Source: Anaerolineales bacterium UBA5797
GTDB taxonomy: Bacteria > Chloroflexota > Anaerolineae > Anaerolineales > Villigracilaceae
Direction: 5' to 3'
Length of the DNA stretch: 36,748 bases
NCBI GenBank assembly: GCA_002418205.1
Contig: DIDP01000024.1
Location: 1 to 36,748 of the forward strand
The position numbers were made by a program, and so were the translations under genes. The notes under the pieces were generated by a model that saw nothing but the letters and a program-made list of their open reading frames with translations, had not been told where the DNA came from and did no database searches. Shown here one piece after another: positions 15,016 to 23,372 of the stretch (position 1 is the stretch's first letter; the number at the start of each line of letters is the position of its first letter).

Positions 15016-15792
15016 ATGGGAAAACTGACAGGCAGGGTCGCGATCATCACCGGGGCGACATCAGGCATCGGCAAGGCAACCGCGTTGTTGTTTGCGGAGG
15101 AGGGTGCGGAGGTCATCATCACCGGACGCCGCGCGGAATTGGGGGAAGCTGTCGAAACGGAGATCAGGCAAAAGGGAGGACGAGGCGTCTTCGTCCGGGC
15201 GGATCATACCCAAGCCGGTGATTGTTCCCGCGTCGTCGAGCGGACCCTCGCCGAATTCTCCCGCGTGGACATCCTGTTCAACAACGCCGGCATCGTCACC
15301 AGCGGCACAGCCGAAACGACGACAGACGAGGTTTGGAATGAGACGCTGGCGGTCAATGTCACTGCCGTGTGGCGTATGTGCAAACTGGTCATCCCGGTCA
15401 TGAAACGGCAGGGGGGAGGCGTGATCGTGAACAACGGCTCGGACTGGTCCGTGGTCGCCGGAAAGGATGCCTTCCCGTATGTGACGAGCAAAGGCGCGGT
15501 CGGCTTGATGACCAAGGCGATGGCGCTCGACCATGCGCGCGATAACATCCGTGTGAACGCGGTCTGTCCCGGCGATACGTTCGTGGACCGCTGGATCGAG
15601 AAGGGCTACTTCGAAGGCTCAGACCCTGTGACCGTGGAGGAGGCGATGAAGGAATCCAGCGAGTATCTTCCCATGGGGCGCTTTGGCAGACCCGAGGAGA
15701 TCGCCAGCGCGGTGCTGTTTCTGGCTTCGGATGATTCTTCGTTTGTCACAGGTCATTTGTTGCTGGTGGATGGCGGCAATACGGCGGGGTGA
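15016..15792 (+). CDS. Short-chain dehydrogenase/reductase
   Basis: A 258-residue classical SDR. The cofactor motif TGATSGIG is at about residues 13-20, with VIITGRR after strand 2 suggesting NADP preference, then NNAG. Catalytic residues are the Ser of NGSDW and the Tyr-x-x-x-Lys of YVTSKGA. The C-terminus has RFGRPEEIASAVLFLASDDSSFVTG, followed by VDGG, as in FabG/glucose-dehydrogenase-like enzymes. The substrate is not predictable. GGAG lies 7 nt before ATG. The 14891-15015 gap has a REP-like CTTCGATACACTCAGGA segment. Confidence 0.88.
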   Translation: MGKLTGRVAIITGATSGIGKATALLFAEEGAEVIITGRRAELGEAVETEIRQKGGRGVFVRADHTQAGDCSRVVERTLAEFSRVDILFNNAGIVTSGTAETTTDEVWNETLAVNVTAVWRMCKLVIPVMKRQGGGVIVNNGSDWSVVAGKDAFPYVTSKGAVGLMTKAMALDHARDNIRVNAVCPGDTFVDRWIEKGYFEGSDPVTVEEAMKESSEYLPMGRFGRPEEIASAVLFLASDDSSFVTGHLLLVDGGNTAG

Positions 15793-15849
15793 TCCAATCT
15801 TCTCCCGCTCACTTTCCTCAGTCCTCCTTCATCAGCGTTTCGCCCGCGT

Positions 15850-15855
15850 TATAAT
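15850..15855 (+). promoter_or_regulatory. -10 box TATAAT
   Basis: A perfect TATAAT 28 nt before the GTG start of the small membrane protein gene, with CCGGAG as Shine-Dalgarno between them. The -35 is unclear. Confidence 0.5.
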
Positions 15856-15883
15856 CGACGAAACCCAATTCCGGAGTCGTCAT

Positions 15884-16276
15884 GTGAAAAAACTAATCAC
15901 CGCCAGACTGGCGGGCAATATCCTCCTTGCTTCACTGGGGGTGCTGCTGGTCTTTCATATTCTCGTGCTTTTTGGAATTCTCCCTGCTGATACGATCTGG
16001 GGCGGGCAAGCCAACGCAGGCAACCTTATCGTTCTGGAGATCGCGGCAATTGTCATCACCGTGTTCTTCGGTCTGATCATCGCCGCAAAGACGGGATACA
16101 TCAAAACCGGCAAATTTACCGGGGCAGTGAACGCCCTTGTTTGGATCGTGTTTGCGTTCCTGGTGTTGAATACGTTGGGCAATCTTGCCTCGGGCGTTTC
16201 CGCCGAGAACTTTGTCTTTGCTCCCATCACGTTGATATTGGCGTTTTGCGCGCTCAGGCTGGCGGTCGGGAAGTAA
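15884..16276 (+). CDS. Small four-TM membrane protein
   Basis: A 130-residue integral membrane protein with four hydrophobic segments (about residues 8-30, 44-66, 78-98 and 106-126) and short basic loops. No family recognised. The GTG start at 15884 is chosen because CCGGAG lies 7 nt before it and the protein then begins with a basic MKKLITARLAGN. The ATG at 15882 is out of frame and meets a stop at once. It converges on the endonuclease IV-like gene with a 1-nt gap. Confidence 0.6.
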   Translation: MKKLITARLAGNILLASLGVLLVFHILVLFGILPADTIWGGQANAGNLIVLEIAAIVITVFFGLIIAAKTGYIKTGKFTGAVNALVWIVFAFLVLNTLGNLASGVSAENFVFAPITLILAFCALRLAVGK

Positions 16277-16277
16277 A

Positions 16278-17132
16278 TCACTCCTTCTCGCCGCTCACCT
16301 TCATCCAGGCCTTCTTCATGGTCTGCGCGTCCGCCTCCATGACCGGGCTTTCGCACAGGATGCGTCCCGCACAGCCAAAGTCTCTCAGCACTTCAAAAAG
16401 GAAGTTGATCTTCAAATCGGATTCCCCCAACGCCAGATGATTCTTCTCGCCTTTGGGACCGTATTCGATCCCCGACAGATGGATGTGCAGAGTCTTCAGC
16501 GCCTCCTTCCCCAGGGACTTCTGAACCGCTTCGAGGATCTGGGTCCACTCCCCGACCGAGTTCACCGTCCCATCGCCGGGACGCGCGTGCAGGTGCGCGA
16601 AATCCAAACATGGCAATACGCCGTCAATGGCCTTGCTCATTTCGAGCGTATCCTCCAGCGATCCAAGCATCGCGGATTTGCCCATCGTCTCCGGTCGTAA
16701 TGTCACCGGGTTCTTTGCCTTGCGCAATTCCTTCACGCAATCCTTCAAGCGCGGGATGGCGACCTTCAACACCTCCGCGGGCGGGCGTTCGAAATACGAA
16801 CCGGGATGGAAGATGATGTCCGTTGCGCCGGCGAGATTGCCGTAATGCGCCGCGTCCATCAATCGCTTGCGGGATTTGGGCCATTCATCTTCGTTTGCAT
16901 TCAGGTTGATGAAATAGGGCGCATGCACGCTCAACGAAACCTTGTGCTCCTGCGCCTTTTCCTTGATCGCCGCGCAGGTCGCTTCGGTGACTCTCACGGA
17001 CTGCACCCAGCCCAGCTCCAACGCATCCAACCCAATGGATTTGCTGAACTCGATGGCGCCCACTGATCCGCCCGGTTTCTTGGGCGTGCCGAGCGGGGAA
17101 CCCACCGTGCCGAATTGAAATGATAAAGCCAT
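16278..17132 (-). CDS. Endonuclease IV-like TIM-barrel protein (AP endonuclease family 2)
   Basis: A 284-residue TIM-barrel protein with the metal-ligand pattern of AP endonuclease family 2: His in SVHAPYF, His in FHPGSYF, Glu in RPETMG, Asp and His in LDFAHLHA, His in HIHLSGIEYG, His in KNHLALG and Glu in CESPV. In E. coli Nfo the residue two before the KNH histidine is Asp; here it is Lys, so this is a divergent subfamily. Role inferred: cleavage at abasic sites in DNA. A sugar-isomerase-like function is the main alternative. ATG 17132 is preceded by GGAGGAG, so this start is preferred over 17150. Confidence 0.8.
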   Translation of the reverse strand: MALSFQFGTVGSPLGTPKKPGGSVGAIEFSKSIGLDALELGWVQSVRVTEATCAAIKEKAQEHKVSLSVHAPYFINLNANEDEWPKSRKRLMDAAHYGNLAGATDIIFHPGSYFERPPAEVLKVAIPRLKDCVKELRKAKNPVTLRPETMGKSAMLGSLEDTLEMSKAIDGVLPCLDFAHLHARPGDGTVNSVGEWTQILEAVQKSLGKEALKTLHIHLSGIEYGPKGEKNHLALGESDLKINFLFEVLRDFGCAGRILCESPVMEADAQTMKKAWMKVSGEKE

Positions 17133-17144
17133 AATTTCTCCTCC

Positions 17145-17223
17145 TGTCATTGCGAGCGGAGCGAAGCAATCTCAACCAACCTTTAACCATGAGATCGCTT
17201 CGGGCATTGCCCTCACAACGACA
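17145..17223. repeat. Dispersed inverted repeat R1, copy 1
   Basis: A 79-bp element with imperfect terminal inverted repeats, TGTCATTGCGAG at the left and CTCACAACGACA at the right. Inner arms AGCGAAGCAATCTC and GAGATCGCTTC also pair. A second, longer copy lies at 32202-32317. It fills the gap between the endonuclease IV-like gene and dgkA and resembles a MITE/REP element. Confidence 0.8.
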
Positions 17224-17233
17224 TCATCGTTTT

Positions 17234-17626
17234 TTATTCTACAAACCAACTACTCAACTTCTCCCACAACGGCGGACCCAAAATTAACAAACCAATCAAG
17301 ACCGCTGCCAGCGCCGCGATCAACACCGCCGCCGCGCCCACATCCTTGCCGACCTTTGCCAGCGGATGTTTCTGCGGACTTGCCAGGTCCACGACCGCCT
17401 CGATGGCGGTGTTGACAAACTCCGCGGTGAACACCATCGTGATCGTCAGGATCAGGATCGCCCAGTCACGCGCCGGAAGCTTCAGCCAAAACGCGACGAT
17501 GAACACCAGCATAGCAACGACCGCATGGATCCAGGCGTTGTGCTGGGTCTGGAGCACGTACCACCAGCCTCGAAAGGCATGTCCGAATGATTCGATGCGG
17601 GAGTAGATGAATTCCTTGAATGTCAT
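17234..17626 (-). CDS. dgkA: Diacylglycerol/undecaprenol kinase family protein
   Basis: A 130-residue, three-helix membrane kinase that phosphorylates diacylglycerol or undecaprenol at the inner membrane. The family signature is clear: HAFRGWWYV near the N-terminus, then EFVNTAIEAVVDL, HPLAKVGKDVGAAAVL and a last hydrophobic helix. The Glu, Asn and Asp residues that bind ATP/Mg are present. It follows ybeY after a 48-nt gap holding a hairpin. The order pgpH-ybeY-dgkA is conserved in many Gram-positive-type genomes. Confidence 0.9.
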   Translation of the reverse strand: MTFKEFIYSRIESFGHAFRGWWYVLQTQHNAWIHAVVAMLVFIVAFWLKLPARDWAILILTITMVFTAEFVNTAIEAVVDLASPQKHPLAKVGKDVGAAAVLIAALAAVLIGLLILGPPLWEKLSSWFVE

Positions 17627-17637
17627 GGTGTTTCAAT

Positions 17638-17665
17638 CTGACGGTCACTTTTAAGTGACTGTCAG
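17638..17665. repeat. Intercistronic hairpin between ybeY and dgkA
   Basis: Arms CTGACGGTCACTT and AAGTGACTGTCAG pair over 13 positions (one G-T) with a 2-nt gap. There is no T-run on the minus strand, so it is more likely an RNA-stability or processing element than a terminator. Confidence 0.5.
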
Positions 17666-17674
17666 TTGCAGTAA

Positions 17675-18121
17675 TTATTCCTCGCGAATTTTGATGTTGC
17701 CCAGCCCGAGCGATTCCAGGATCTCAGCCTGTGCCTGCCACATGCGGGCTTTTTCGTCCGCTTCGGCGTGGTCGTGACCGAGCAAATGTAACACACCGTG
17801 CACCGCCAGCAATTGCACTTCCGATTCAAGCGGATGCCCGGCTTTCGCCGCGCTTCTGGCGGCATAAGGCAGGGAGATGATGATATCGCCGATATAACGC
17901 GCGCCCGTTTCCGGGTCGGTTTCGGAGGCGGGGAAGGAGAGCACATCGGTCGGCGCGTCGATGCCGAGGTAGTCCCGGTTCAATTCCTGGACCTGCACAT
18001 CATCCGTCAAAACGACCGTGATCTCCGAATCCAATGGTTCGGATTGATGTTCGAGGGCGGCGTTCGCGGCGCGTTCCAGCAGGTTGGTTGAAAATGGGGT
18101 TTTCGATTCGATGTTGATCAT
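17675..18121 (-). CDS. ybeY: Endoribonuclease YbeY (16S rRNA maturation)
   Basis: A 148-residue zinc endoribonuclease involved in 16S rRNA 3'-end processing and ribosome quality control. The UPF0054 motif HGVLHLLGHDH gives His-x3-His-x5-His. The preceding LSFPASE and DIIISLPYA are also typical. Its ATG overlaps the stop of pgpH (ATGA at 18121-18118), so it is translationally coupled. Confidence 0.95.
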   Translation of the reverse strand: MINIESKTPFSTNLLERAANAALEHQSEPLDSEITVVLTDDVQVQELNRDYLGIDAPTDVLSFPASETDPETGARYIGDIIISLPYAARSAAKAGHPLESEVQLLAVHGVLHLLGHDHAEADEKARMWQAQAEILESLGLGNIKIREE

Positions 18122-20235
18122 GTTTTGCGCGGCACGGTGTTGGCACCTTCGATTGCCGGCGTTTCCTTTGGATAGGCAATGCGCGGGTGGTGGGTGCCCT
18201 TCAGGATCGTGACGAATGAATCTGTGATGATGTGCAGGTCCTTGAGGGTCAACTGCGTGTCATCCAATTGACCCTGCTTTTGAGCGGCTTCGATGGTGGA
18301 GAGGACGATCTTGCGGATCGTTTCCTCGTCCTGCGGGCGTTCGGCGCGGGCGCGCGCCTCGGTGCCATCGGCAAGCATCAACAGGGCGGTCTCGCGCGAG
18401 CGCGGGCGCGGACCCGGATAGCGGAACTGTTCGATATACACTTTTGAGGTATCACCGCCCGCGGCTTCGAGCGCCTGGTTGTATTGATAGCGCGTGACCA
18501 TCGTGCCGTGATGTTCGAGGATGAAATCGTCGATGCGCCGCGGCAGACGATGCTTGCGCGCCAGCACAACCCCATCGGGGACGTGGGTAATGATCGCCGC
18601 TGCGCTCTCGGCGGGTTCGAGGTCTTCGTGTGTGTTCACGCGTCCCTGCGGCTGGTTCTCGATGAAGAACATCGGGTTCATTGCCTTGCCCACATCGTGG
18701 AACAACGCGCCCACGCGCGTGAGCAGCGCGTCCGCGCCGATCAATTCGGCGGCCTGCTCGGCAAGGTTCGCGACCTGCAAACTATGTTGATAGGTGCCGG
18801 GCGCATTGCGCAAAAAGAATTGCAACAACGGGAAGTCTGGACGCGAGATCTCGATGAGCTGCAGGGCGGTGGTCAGTCCCAGGGTCTGCGCAAGGAAGTA
18901 TTGCAACAGCAGAGCGATGCTCGAGGATGCCAGTCCGCTGAAGACTGCCGCGCCCGATAACTGCAACATGGCGATCCCATCCATGGGCGTGAACGGGAAA
19001 CGGAAAGCCAGCAGGACCACAATGCCTGCAATGGAGGTTGCCATGCCCGCCCGGAAGAACGTCCACACGCGGCGCGCCGAGCCGAGCACCAGCACGCCCA
19101 CCATCGACGAGATCAGATAATACGGCATCAGGTCGAGCGCGTTGGGCATGGCATACGGCGTCAACAACGAGATCAGGATCGAGAACACGATCCCGGCTTC
19201 GATGCCGAACAGCGTGACGATCAACAATCCCACCGCAGGCAAAGGGAACGCGTACGGCAGGACGGTGCGGTCAAGGATGACAAGACGCGCGCCCACGACA
19301 AAGAAAATAAAGATCAGGGCAATGACCACCAGACTGCGCGCATCCAGCAGGAAGATCAACCGCCGGCGTGAAAAATACAGGTTCGTCAACGCCATCAACG
19401 TCAACACCAGCGCGCCCGCGCCGGCATAATCCTGCCAGGGGCTCGATTGTTCGATCAGACCCAGTTGCTGTAACGCTTCGAGTTGGGCTGGCGTGATGAT
19501 CTGCCCGCGCAGGACGATGATCTCACCCGCTTTGTATTCCTGGATGATCGGTTCCACCGCCTCACGCGCGGATGTTTTGGCGGCTTCCGTTAAATCGGCA
19601 CTGTACATGCTGTTGGGCGCCACGAACGCCGAGACCAGTTCCACGACGATCGCGGCCTGGTCTTCGTTAAGCGCGAGACTTACCAGCGAGGGGATACTCC
19701 TTCGGACCGAATCAAGGTCCTGTTCCCGAATGGTGCGGCGCATCACCTGCTCCAGCACACTCAGGGATTCCTGCTGGATGGCATCCCAGCGTGCGGGCGT
19801 CAGCGCCAGGATCTGCTCGATGGTCTGCGACTTGAGCGCGATCTCGCTGAGCAAAGCAATATCGGATGCCTTTTGTTCGGGTGTGGAAATCTCGTCGTTG
19901 CGGATCAGCGTGATGTACTGCAAGGCAGCGCGCAGGCGTTCGATGCGTCCGCGTGCAATGGACGGGTCGGGCAGGGCATAGACCGGCGCGACCGCATTTT
20001 CAGCGGAGAGACGCGCCTCCTCCGTCCGTACCTCGCTGATGTATTCAACGTCGTTCGGCGCTTGAAAATCGCTGGGTGATACGTCCCCCACCTGCAGGGA
20101 AATGGATGCCGGGTTTAGGAGTGAAGGGAGGACCAGGGCACCATAAGAGATGATGCCCACGAGGGCAAGCAGGATCCATTGAAGCGTGCGGATGCGCGGC
20201 GGTGTGGGACGGTGCCGCGCGGATACGATACCCAT
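18118..20235 (-). CDS. pgpH: 7TM-HD family phosphohydrolase (PgpH-like c-di-AMP phosphodiesterase)
   Basis: A 705-residue membrane protein: an N-terminal TM, a long extracytoplasmic 7TMR-HDED region (about residues 45-280), seven TM helices (about 285-475), and a cytosolic HD domain with TYQHSLQVANLAE, LFHDVGK, THVPDG and LEHHGTM. Homologues such as Listeria PgpH degrade cyclic di-AMP; c-di-AMP is the inferred substrate. One nt separates it from yqeY upstream, and it overlaps ybeY by 4 nt. Confidence 0.9.
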   Translation of the reverse strand: MGIVSARHRPTPPRIRTLQWILLALVGIISYGALVLPSLLNPASISLQVGDVSPSDFQAPNDVEYISEVRTEEARLSAENAVAPVYALPDPSIARGRIERLRAALQYITLIRNDEISTPEQKASDIALLSEIALKSQTIEQILALTPARWDAIQQESLSVLEQVMRRTIREQDLDSVRRSIPSLVSLALNEDQAAIVVELVSAFVAPNSMYSADLTEAAKTSAREAVEPIIQEYKAGEIIVLRGQIITPAQLEALQQLGLIEQSSPWQDYAGAGALVLTLMALTNLYFSRRRLIFLLDARSLVVIALIFIFFVVGARLVILDRTVLPYAFPLPAVGLLIVTLFGIEAGIVFSILISLLTPYAMPNALDLMPYYLISSMVGVLVLGSARRVWTFFRAGMATSIAGIVVLLAFRFPFTPMDGIAMLQLSGAAVFSGLASSSIALLLQYFLAQTLGLTTALQLIEISRPDFPLLQFFLRNAPGTYQHSLQVANLAEQAAELIGADALLTRVGALFHDVGKAMNPMFFIENQPQGRVNTHEDLEPAESAAAIITHVPDGVVLARKHRLPRRIDDFILEHHGTMVTRYQYNQALEAAGGDTSKVYIEQFRYPGPRPRSRETALLMLADGTEARARAERPQDEETIRKIVLSTIEAAQKQGQLDDTQLTLKDLHIITDSFVTILKGTHHPRIAYPKETPAIEGANTVPRKT

Positions 20236-20236
20236 C

Positions 20237-20683
20237 CTATTTTTGGAGCAGTTCCCGCACGGTCGCGCTGATCATATCATTGGGGGCGCGGCCCGCGACT
20301 TTCGCCATGACGATCTTCATCACCTTGCCCATATCGGCAGGCGAAGCGGCGCCGGTCTCGGTGATGGCATCCAGGACAATGGCGCGCAGTTCCTCGGCGG
20401 GCATGGCTTTGGGCAGGAAGGCTTCGAGCACCTTGATCTCGGCTTCATTGTCGGCGATCAGGTCCGGTCGGTTCGCCTTCTTCGCCTCCTCCAGCGATTC
20501 GCGGCGGTTCTTGACCTCCTTTTGGATAAGCCCGATCACAGCCATATCGTCGAGTTCGGTGCGTTTATCCACCTCCGCCTGCTTGACCGCGGCGAGCACC
20601 ATCCGCACCGTGCGCTTGCGGACCTCGTCCCCGCTCTTCATGGCGTCCTTCATGGATTCATTGAGTTGGGTCTTGATGTTCAT
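20237..20683 (-). CDS. yqeY: GatB/YqeY domain protein
   Basis: A 148-residue all-helical protein of the YqeY family, homologous to the C-terminal tRNA-binding tail domain of GatB. Signature segments are MKSGDEVRKRTVRMVLAAVK, the charged middle with EVKNRRES, and LPKAMPAEEL near residue 97, then GKVMKIVMAKVAGRA. Stand-alone YqeY is thought to relate to tRNA amidation, but the role is unproven. It starts the yqeY-pgpH-ybeY-dgkA operon. TATAAT lies 7 nt before ATG 20683 with no Shine-Dalgarno. Confidence 0.92.
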   Translation of the reverse strand: MNIKTQLNESMKDAMKSGDEVRKRTVRMVLAAVKQAEVDKRTELDDMAVIGLIQKEVKNRRESLEEAKKANRPDLIADNEAEIKVLEAFLPKAMPAEELRAIVLDAITETGAASPADMGKVMKIVMAKVAGRAPNDMISATVRELLQK

Positions 20684-20690
20684 GGGAAGG

Positions 20691-20696
20691 ATTATA
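20691..20696 (-). promoter_or_regulatory. -10 box TATAAT, probable leaderless promoter
   Basis: A perfect TATAAT on the minus strand, exactly 7 nt before ATG 20683, in the same geometry as the promoters at 173 and 14898. The intervening CCTTCCC has no Shine-Dalgarno character. Confidence 0.6.
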
Positions 20697-20712
20697 CTAG
20701 AGTTGGATGGTC

Positions 20713-20746
20713 GGAAAAGGAAATGTCCCGCACGGAGGCGGGACAT
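20713..20746 (-). terminator. Terminator of ABC exporter operon
   Basis: A perfect 10-bp stem AATGTCCCGC/GCGGGACATT with a 6-nt loop (20722-20746). On the minus strand it is followed by TTTCCTTTTCC. It lies 13 nt beyond the permease stop codon and just upstream of the yqeY promoter. Confidence 0.75.
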
Positions 20747-20759
20747 TGTGCTGGAAGGA

Positions 20760-22379
20760 TTACCTTGCGATGCTCTTCGCCGTCAACTGTCTTTGTCTTG
20801 CCAGTGCCGCAATGGCGAGCAGGACCAGCGCCAATGGGGCGTAGAAGTACCACCGACTGTTTGGAAGATATGCAAAAAAATCAAGGGCGAACGCTTTCTG
20901 TGTCAGCAGGTACATCCATGCCACAAAGATCACTTCAAAGGCTTTACCGGAGCCGGTCAGGGTGCCGAGGAAGAGCGCCAGCGAGGGGATGAAGACCACG
21001 CCGCACAGCCAACCCAGAACGCCGACCGTTTCACCCAGTAGGATAAACTTGACCAGCGCGCCAAAGCCTAATGCCACGGTGACAACGAATGCAGAGAGCC
21101 AGGCGGCAGGCAATTGGTTGGCAATTGGACGCGGAGCTGAGAAAACGATCTGGCGCGTGTCGAAGCGGTTTTCGCGACAACCGAGTCCGCTCAACAGGAG
21201 GATGGGCCAGACCCAGGCAACCAGCAGGAGCGTGCGCGCCGTTTCAATGCTGACTCTCAGCGGGCCGATCGCCAACAACGCAGCAATGACATACCACCAC
21301 CAACGTTGACCTTTCAGGAGGAGTTTCAGCTCAGCGAGGAAGAGCGCGCCAAAACTGAAATGGGAGCGGATATCGGTGAGAGGGGCTAGACGGACGTTCG
21401 AGACAGGAATCGCTTCGGTGGCAGGAGCAAGTTTCGGGACGTCTGATTCGGTTTTCGTCCGCTTGAAGAGCAGGAGACGTGAAGGGTTGAAACGGTCGAA
21501 GAACAGGGCGGAGGCCATCACCAGTCCCACAGAGGCGAAGAGAAAGACCAGGCGTGAAAGAAGCATGTCTGCCGTCCAGGTCGCCCCAGTCCAGAGGAAG
21601 TATTTGGGTTCCCCGATCAGCAAATCGGGAAATAATCCACTGACGTCCACCTTGGGGAAACCAAAACTAATCCCCGTCTTGAGTTCGGGGTAGGCGGCCT
21701 GCCCGGCGCGCGAGATGCTGTCGTTGAAGAATCGCCAGCCGGTGAAATCAATGTAAGGGTTGGCTTCTGACAGTGTGCCCTGAAGGGTCATGCCTGTGGC
21801 GGTGCTCATGGCAGCCAAGTAAATAAAAAAGTAAAGGATATTCCCCAGTCCGCCGCGCAGCCAATGAATCGACTCGAACAACACTGCCAGCGCGGCGACC
21901 AGCGCCAGGCATGGCAGGGCAATGAGCACGAGCGGAGCCGCCAGCGCCCACAGGTTGAACCCTGCGGTGTCTGCCAGCAGGTTCATCACGATCCCCTCCA
22001 GCAGCACAATGAGAATCAGGATGCCCAGCACGGCAAAGTTGCTCAGCCATTTCCCCAGCATGTACAGCGGACGGTTGAGCGGGGTGGTTGCCATGATCTG
22101 CCCGACGCCGGTTTCATAGTCGCGACTCACCGAACCTTTGACAATGTAAAAGCCCACAATGGACAGAAACATCGATACGGTCAACGTCATGACGGCGCCG
22201 ACCCAGGCGGAATTGACGACGCCAAAATAATGGAGCCCCATAGAGATGGTCGCCTGCCCGCTGGCGGAGAGATAACCAATCCAGACCACCAGCCCGAGCA
22301 TGAGCAGAAAACTGGTGCGGCGGATGCGCTCGAGGAAGTCGGCGCGCGCCAGGTGATAGATGATGCGCAGGGTGTTCAT
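20760..22379 (-). CDS. ABC-2 type exporter permease, large (paralogue B)
   Basis: A 539-residue polytopic permease with about a dozen hydrophobic segments arranged as two halves joined by a soluble linker (about residues 300-350). It begins RIIYHLARADFLERIR and has KGSVSRDYETGVGQIMATTP and YMLGKWLSN. These blocks are shared with the second permease of the operon at 23373-24962, so the two are ancient paralogues, probably forming a heterodimer. Its ATG overlaps the ATPase stop (ATGA). The substrate is unknown. Confidence 0.82.
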   Translation of the reverse strand: MNTLRIIYHLARADFLERIRRTSFLLMLGLVVWIGYLSASGQATISMGLHYFGVVNSAWVGAVMTLTVSMFLSIVGFYIVKGSVSRDYETGVGQIMATTPLNRPLYMLGKWLSNFAVLGILILIVLLEGIVMNLLADTAGFNLWALAAPLVLIALPCLALVAALAVLFESIHWLRGGLGNILYFFIYLAAMSTATGMTLQGTLSEANPYIDFTGWRFFNDSISRAGQAAYPELKTGISFGFPKVDVSGLFPDLLIGEPKYFLWTGATWTADMLLSRLVFLFASVGLVMASALFFDRFNPSRLLLFKRTKTESDVPKLAPATEAIPVSNVRLAPLTDIRSHFSFGALFLAELKLLLKGQRWWWYVIAALLAIGPLRVSIETARTLLLVAWVWPILLLSGLGCRENRFDTRQIVFSAPRPIANQLPAAWLSAFVVTVALGFGALVKFILLGETVGVLGWLCGVVFIPSLALFLGTLTGSGKAFEVIFVAWMYLLTQKAFALDFFAYLPNSRWYFYAPLALVLLAIAALARQRQLTAKSIAR

Positions 22380-23254
22380 TGCCTGGCTCCGTTCCCCGAG
22401 ACAAGATGCAGGTACACATCCTCAAGACTCGGCGTGACCAATTGCGCTTCGGAGGCGGGACTCGCTTCGCTGACCACCCGCACCTGGATCCCGTTTTCGC
22501 GGCGGATGGTTCCGCTGATGAGGACTTCCTGCTTGAGGGCGGTCAATGCTTCGGAGGGGATGACCCACTCCCAGACCTTGCCTTCCAGCAATTGCAGGAG
22601 TTTCTCTGGCGCGGCGTGCTGGATCTTGCGTCCCTTGTTGATGATGACGATCTCGGTGGCGGTGGCTTCCACATCCGAGACGATGTGCGTCGAAAGGATG
22701 ATGATGCGTTCGCCAGACAAATCCGAGAGCAGGTTGCGGAAGCGGACGCGCTCCTCGGGGTCGAGTCCAACGGTCGGTTCATCCACGATCAGCAATTGCG
22801 GATCATTGAGCAATGCCTGGGCGATGCCCACGCGCTGCTTCATCCCGCCGGAGTACCCGCCGAGCGGACGCTTTGCCGCGTTGACCAGGTTGACTACCAC
22901 GAGCAGTTCTTCAATCCGTTTGCGCGCGGACTTGGCGTTCATGCCCTTGATGGCTGCCATGTATTCGAGGAATTCCAGACCGGTCAGGTTGGGGTAGATG
23001 CCGAAGTCCTGAGGCAGGTAACCGAGCACCTCGCGCAAAGTATCCGGCGATTTAACGATGTCGGTGTCATTCCACGAAACCGTCCCTTCGGTCGGCTGCG
23101 TGATCGTAGCCAGCATCCGCATCAGCGTGGATTTGCCGGCGCCGTTCGGTCCGAGCAGACCGATCACGCCGGGAATGAGTTCAAGATCGAAGTCGCGCAG
23201 TCCCCAGAAGTCGCGGCGGTATTGCTTGGAAAGATGGGAAATGGTGAGTTTCAT
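22376..23254 (-). CDS. ABC transporter ATP-binding protein (exporter, ABC-2 type)
   Basis: A 292-residue nucleotide-binding subunit. Walker A GPNGAGKST is at residues 35-43, the Q-loop is in LPQDFGIYPNLTG, the signature is YSGGMKQR, and Walker B is LLIVDEPTVGLDP. The H-loop is in STHIVSD. A C-terminal extension of about 75 residues, ending SLEDVYLHLV, is typical of drug/antibiotic exporter subunits of the BcrA/CcmA type. ATG 23254 is preceded by AAAGGAAG. It is coupled to the downstream permease by ATGA. Confidence 0.92.
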   Translation of the reverse strand: MKLTISHLSKQYRRDFWGLRDFDLELIPGVIGLLGPNGAGKSTLMRMLATITQPTEGTVSWNDTDIVKSPDTLREVLGYLPQDFGIYPNLTGLEFLEYMAAIKGMNAKSARKRIEELLVVVNLVNAAKRPLGGYSGGMKQRVGIAQALLNDPQLLIVDEPTVGLDPEERVRFRNLLSDLSGERIIILSTHIVSDVEATATEIVIINKGRKIQHAAPEKLLQLLEGKVWEWVIPSEALTALKQEVLISGTIRRENGIQVRVVSEASPASEAQLVTPSLEDVYLHLVSGNGARQ

Positions 23255-23283
23255 GGCTGTCTTCCTTTCTGAATATGGGAGAA

Positions 23284-23336
23284 TCTCATTCTGATCATGC
23301 GTATTTTGGGACAAGGACTCCGCGATCAGGATGAGA
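23284..23336. repeat. Hairpin between permease A and ATPase genes
   Basis: Arms TCTCATTCTGATC and GATCAGGATGAGA (13 positions, one G-T) enclose 27 nt. It sits in the only gap (118 nt) within the exporter operon. No T-run follows on the minus strand, so it may modulate expression or RNA stability between genes rather than end the transcript. Confidence 0.5.
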
Positions 23337-23372
23337 GTTTTGAACTATTCAAACAGTCAGGCCGTCTGAATC

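Noticed and set aside
17145..17223. Could the inverted repeat be a CRISPR unit or attachment site?
   Set aside because: Only one unit here, no regular spacers and no cas or integrase genes; the second copy 15 kb away fits a dispersed repeat.
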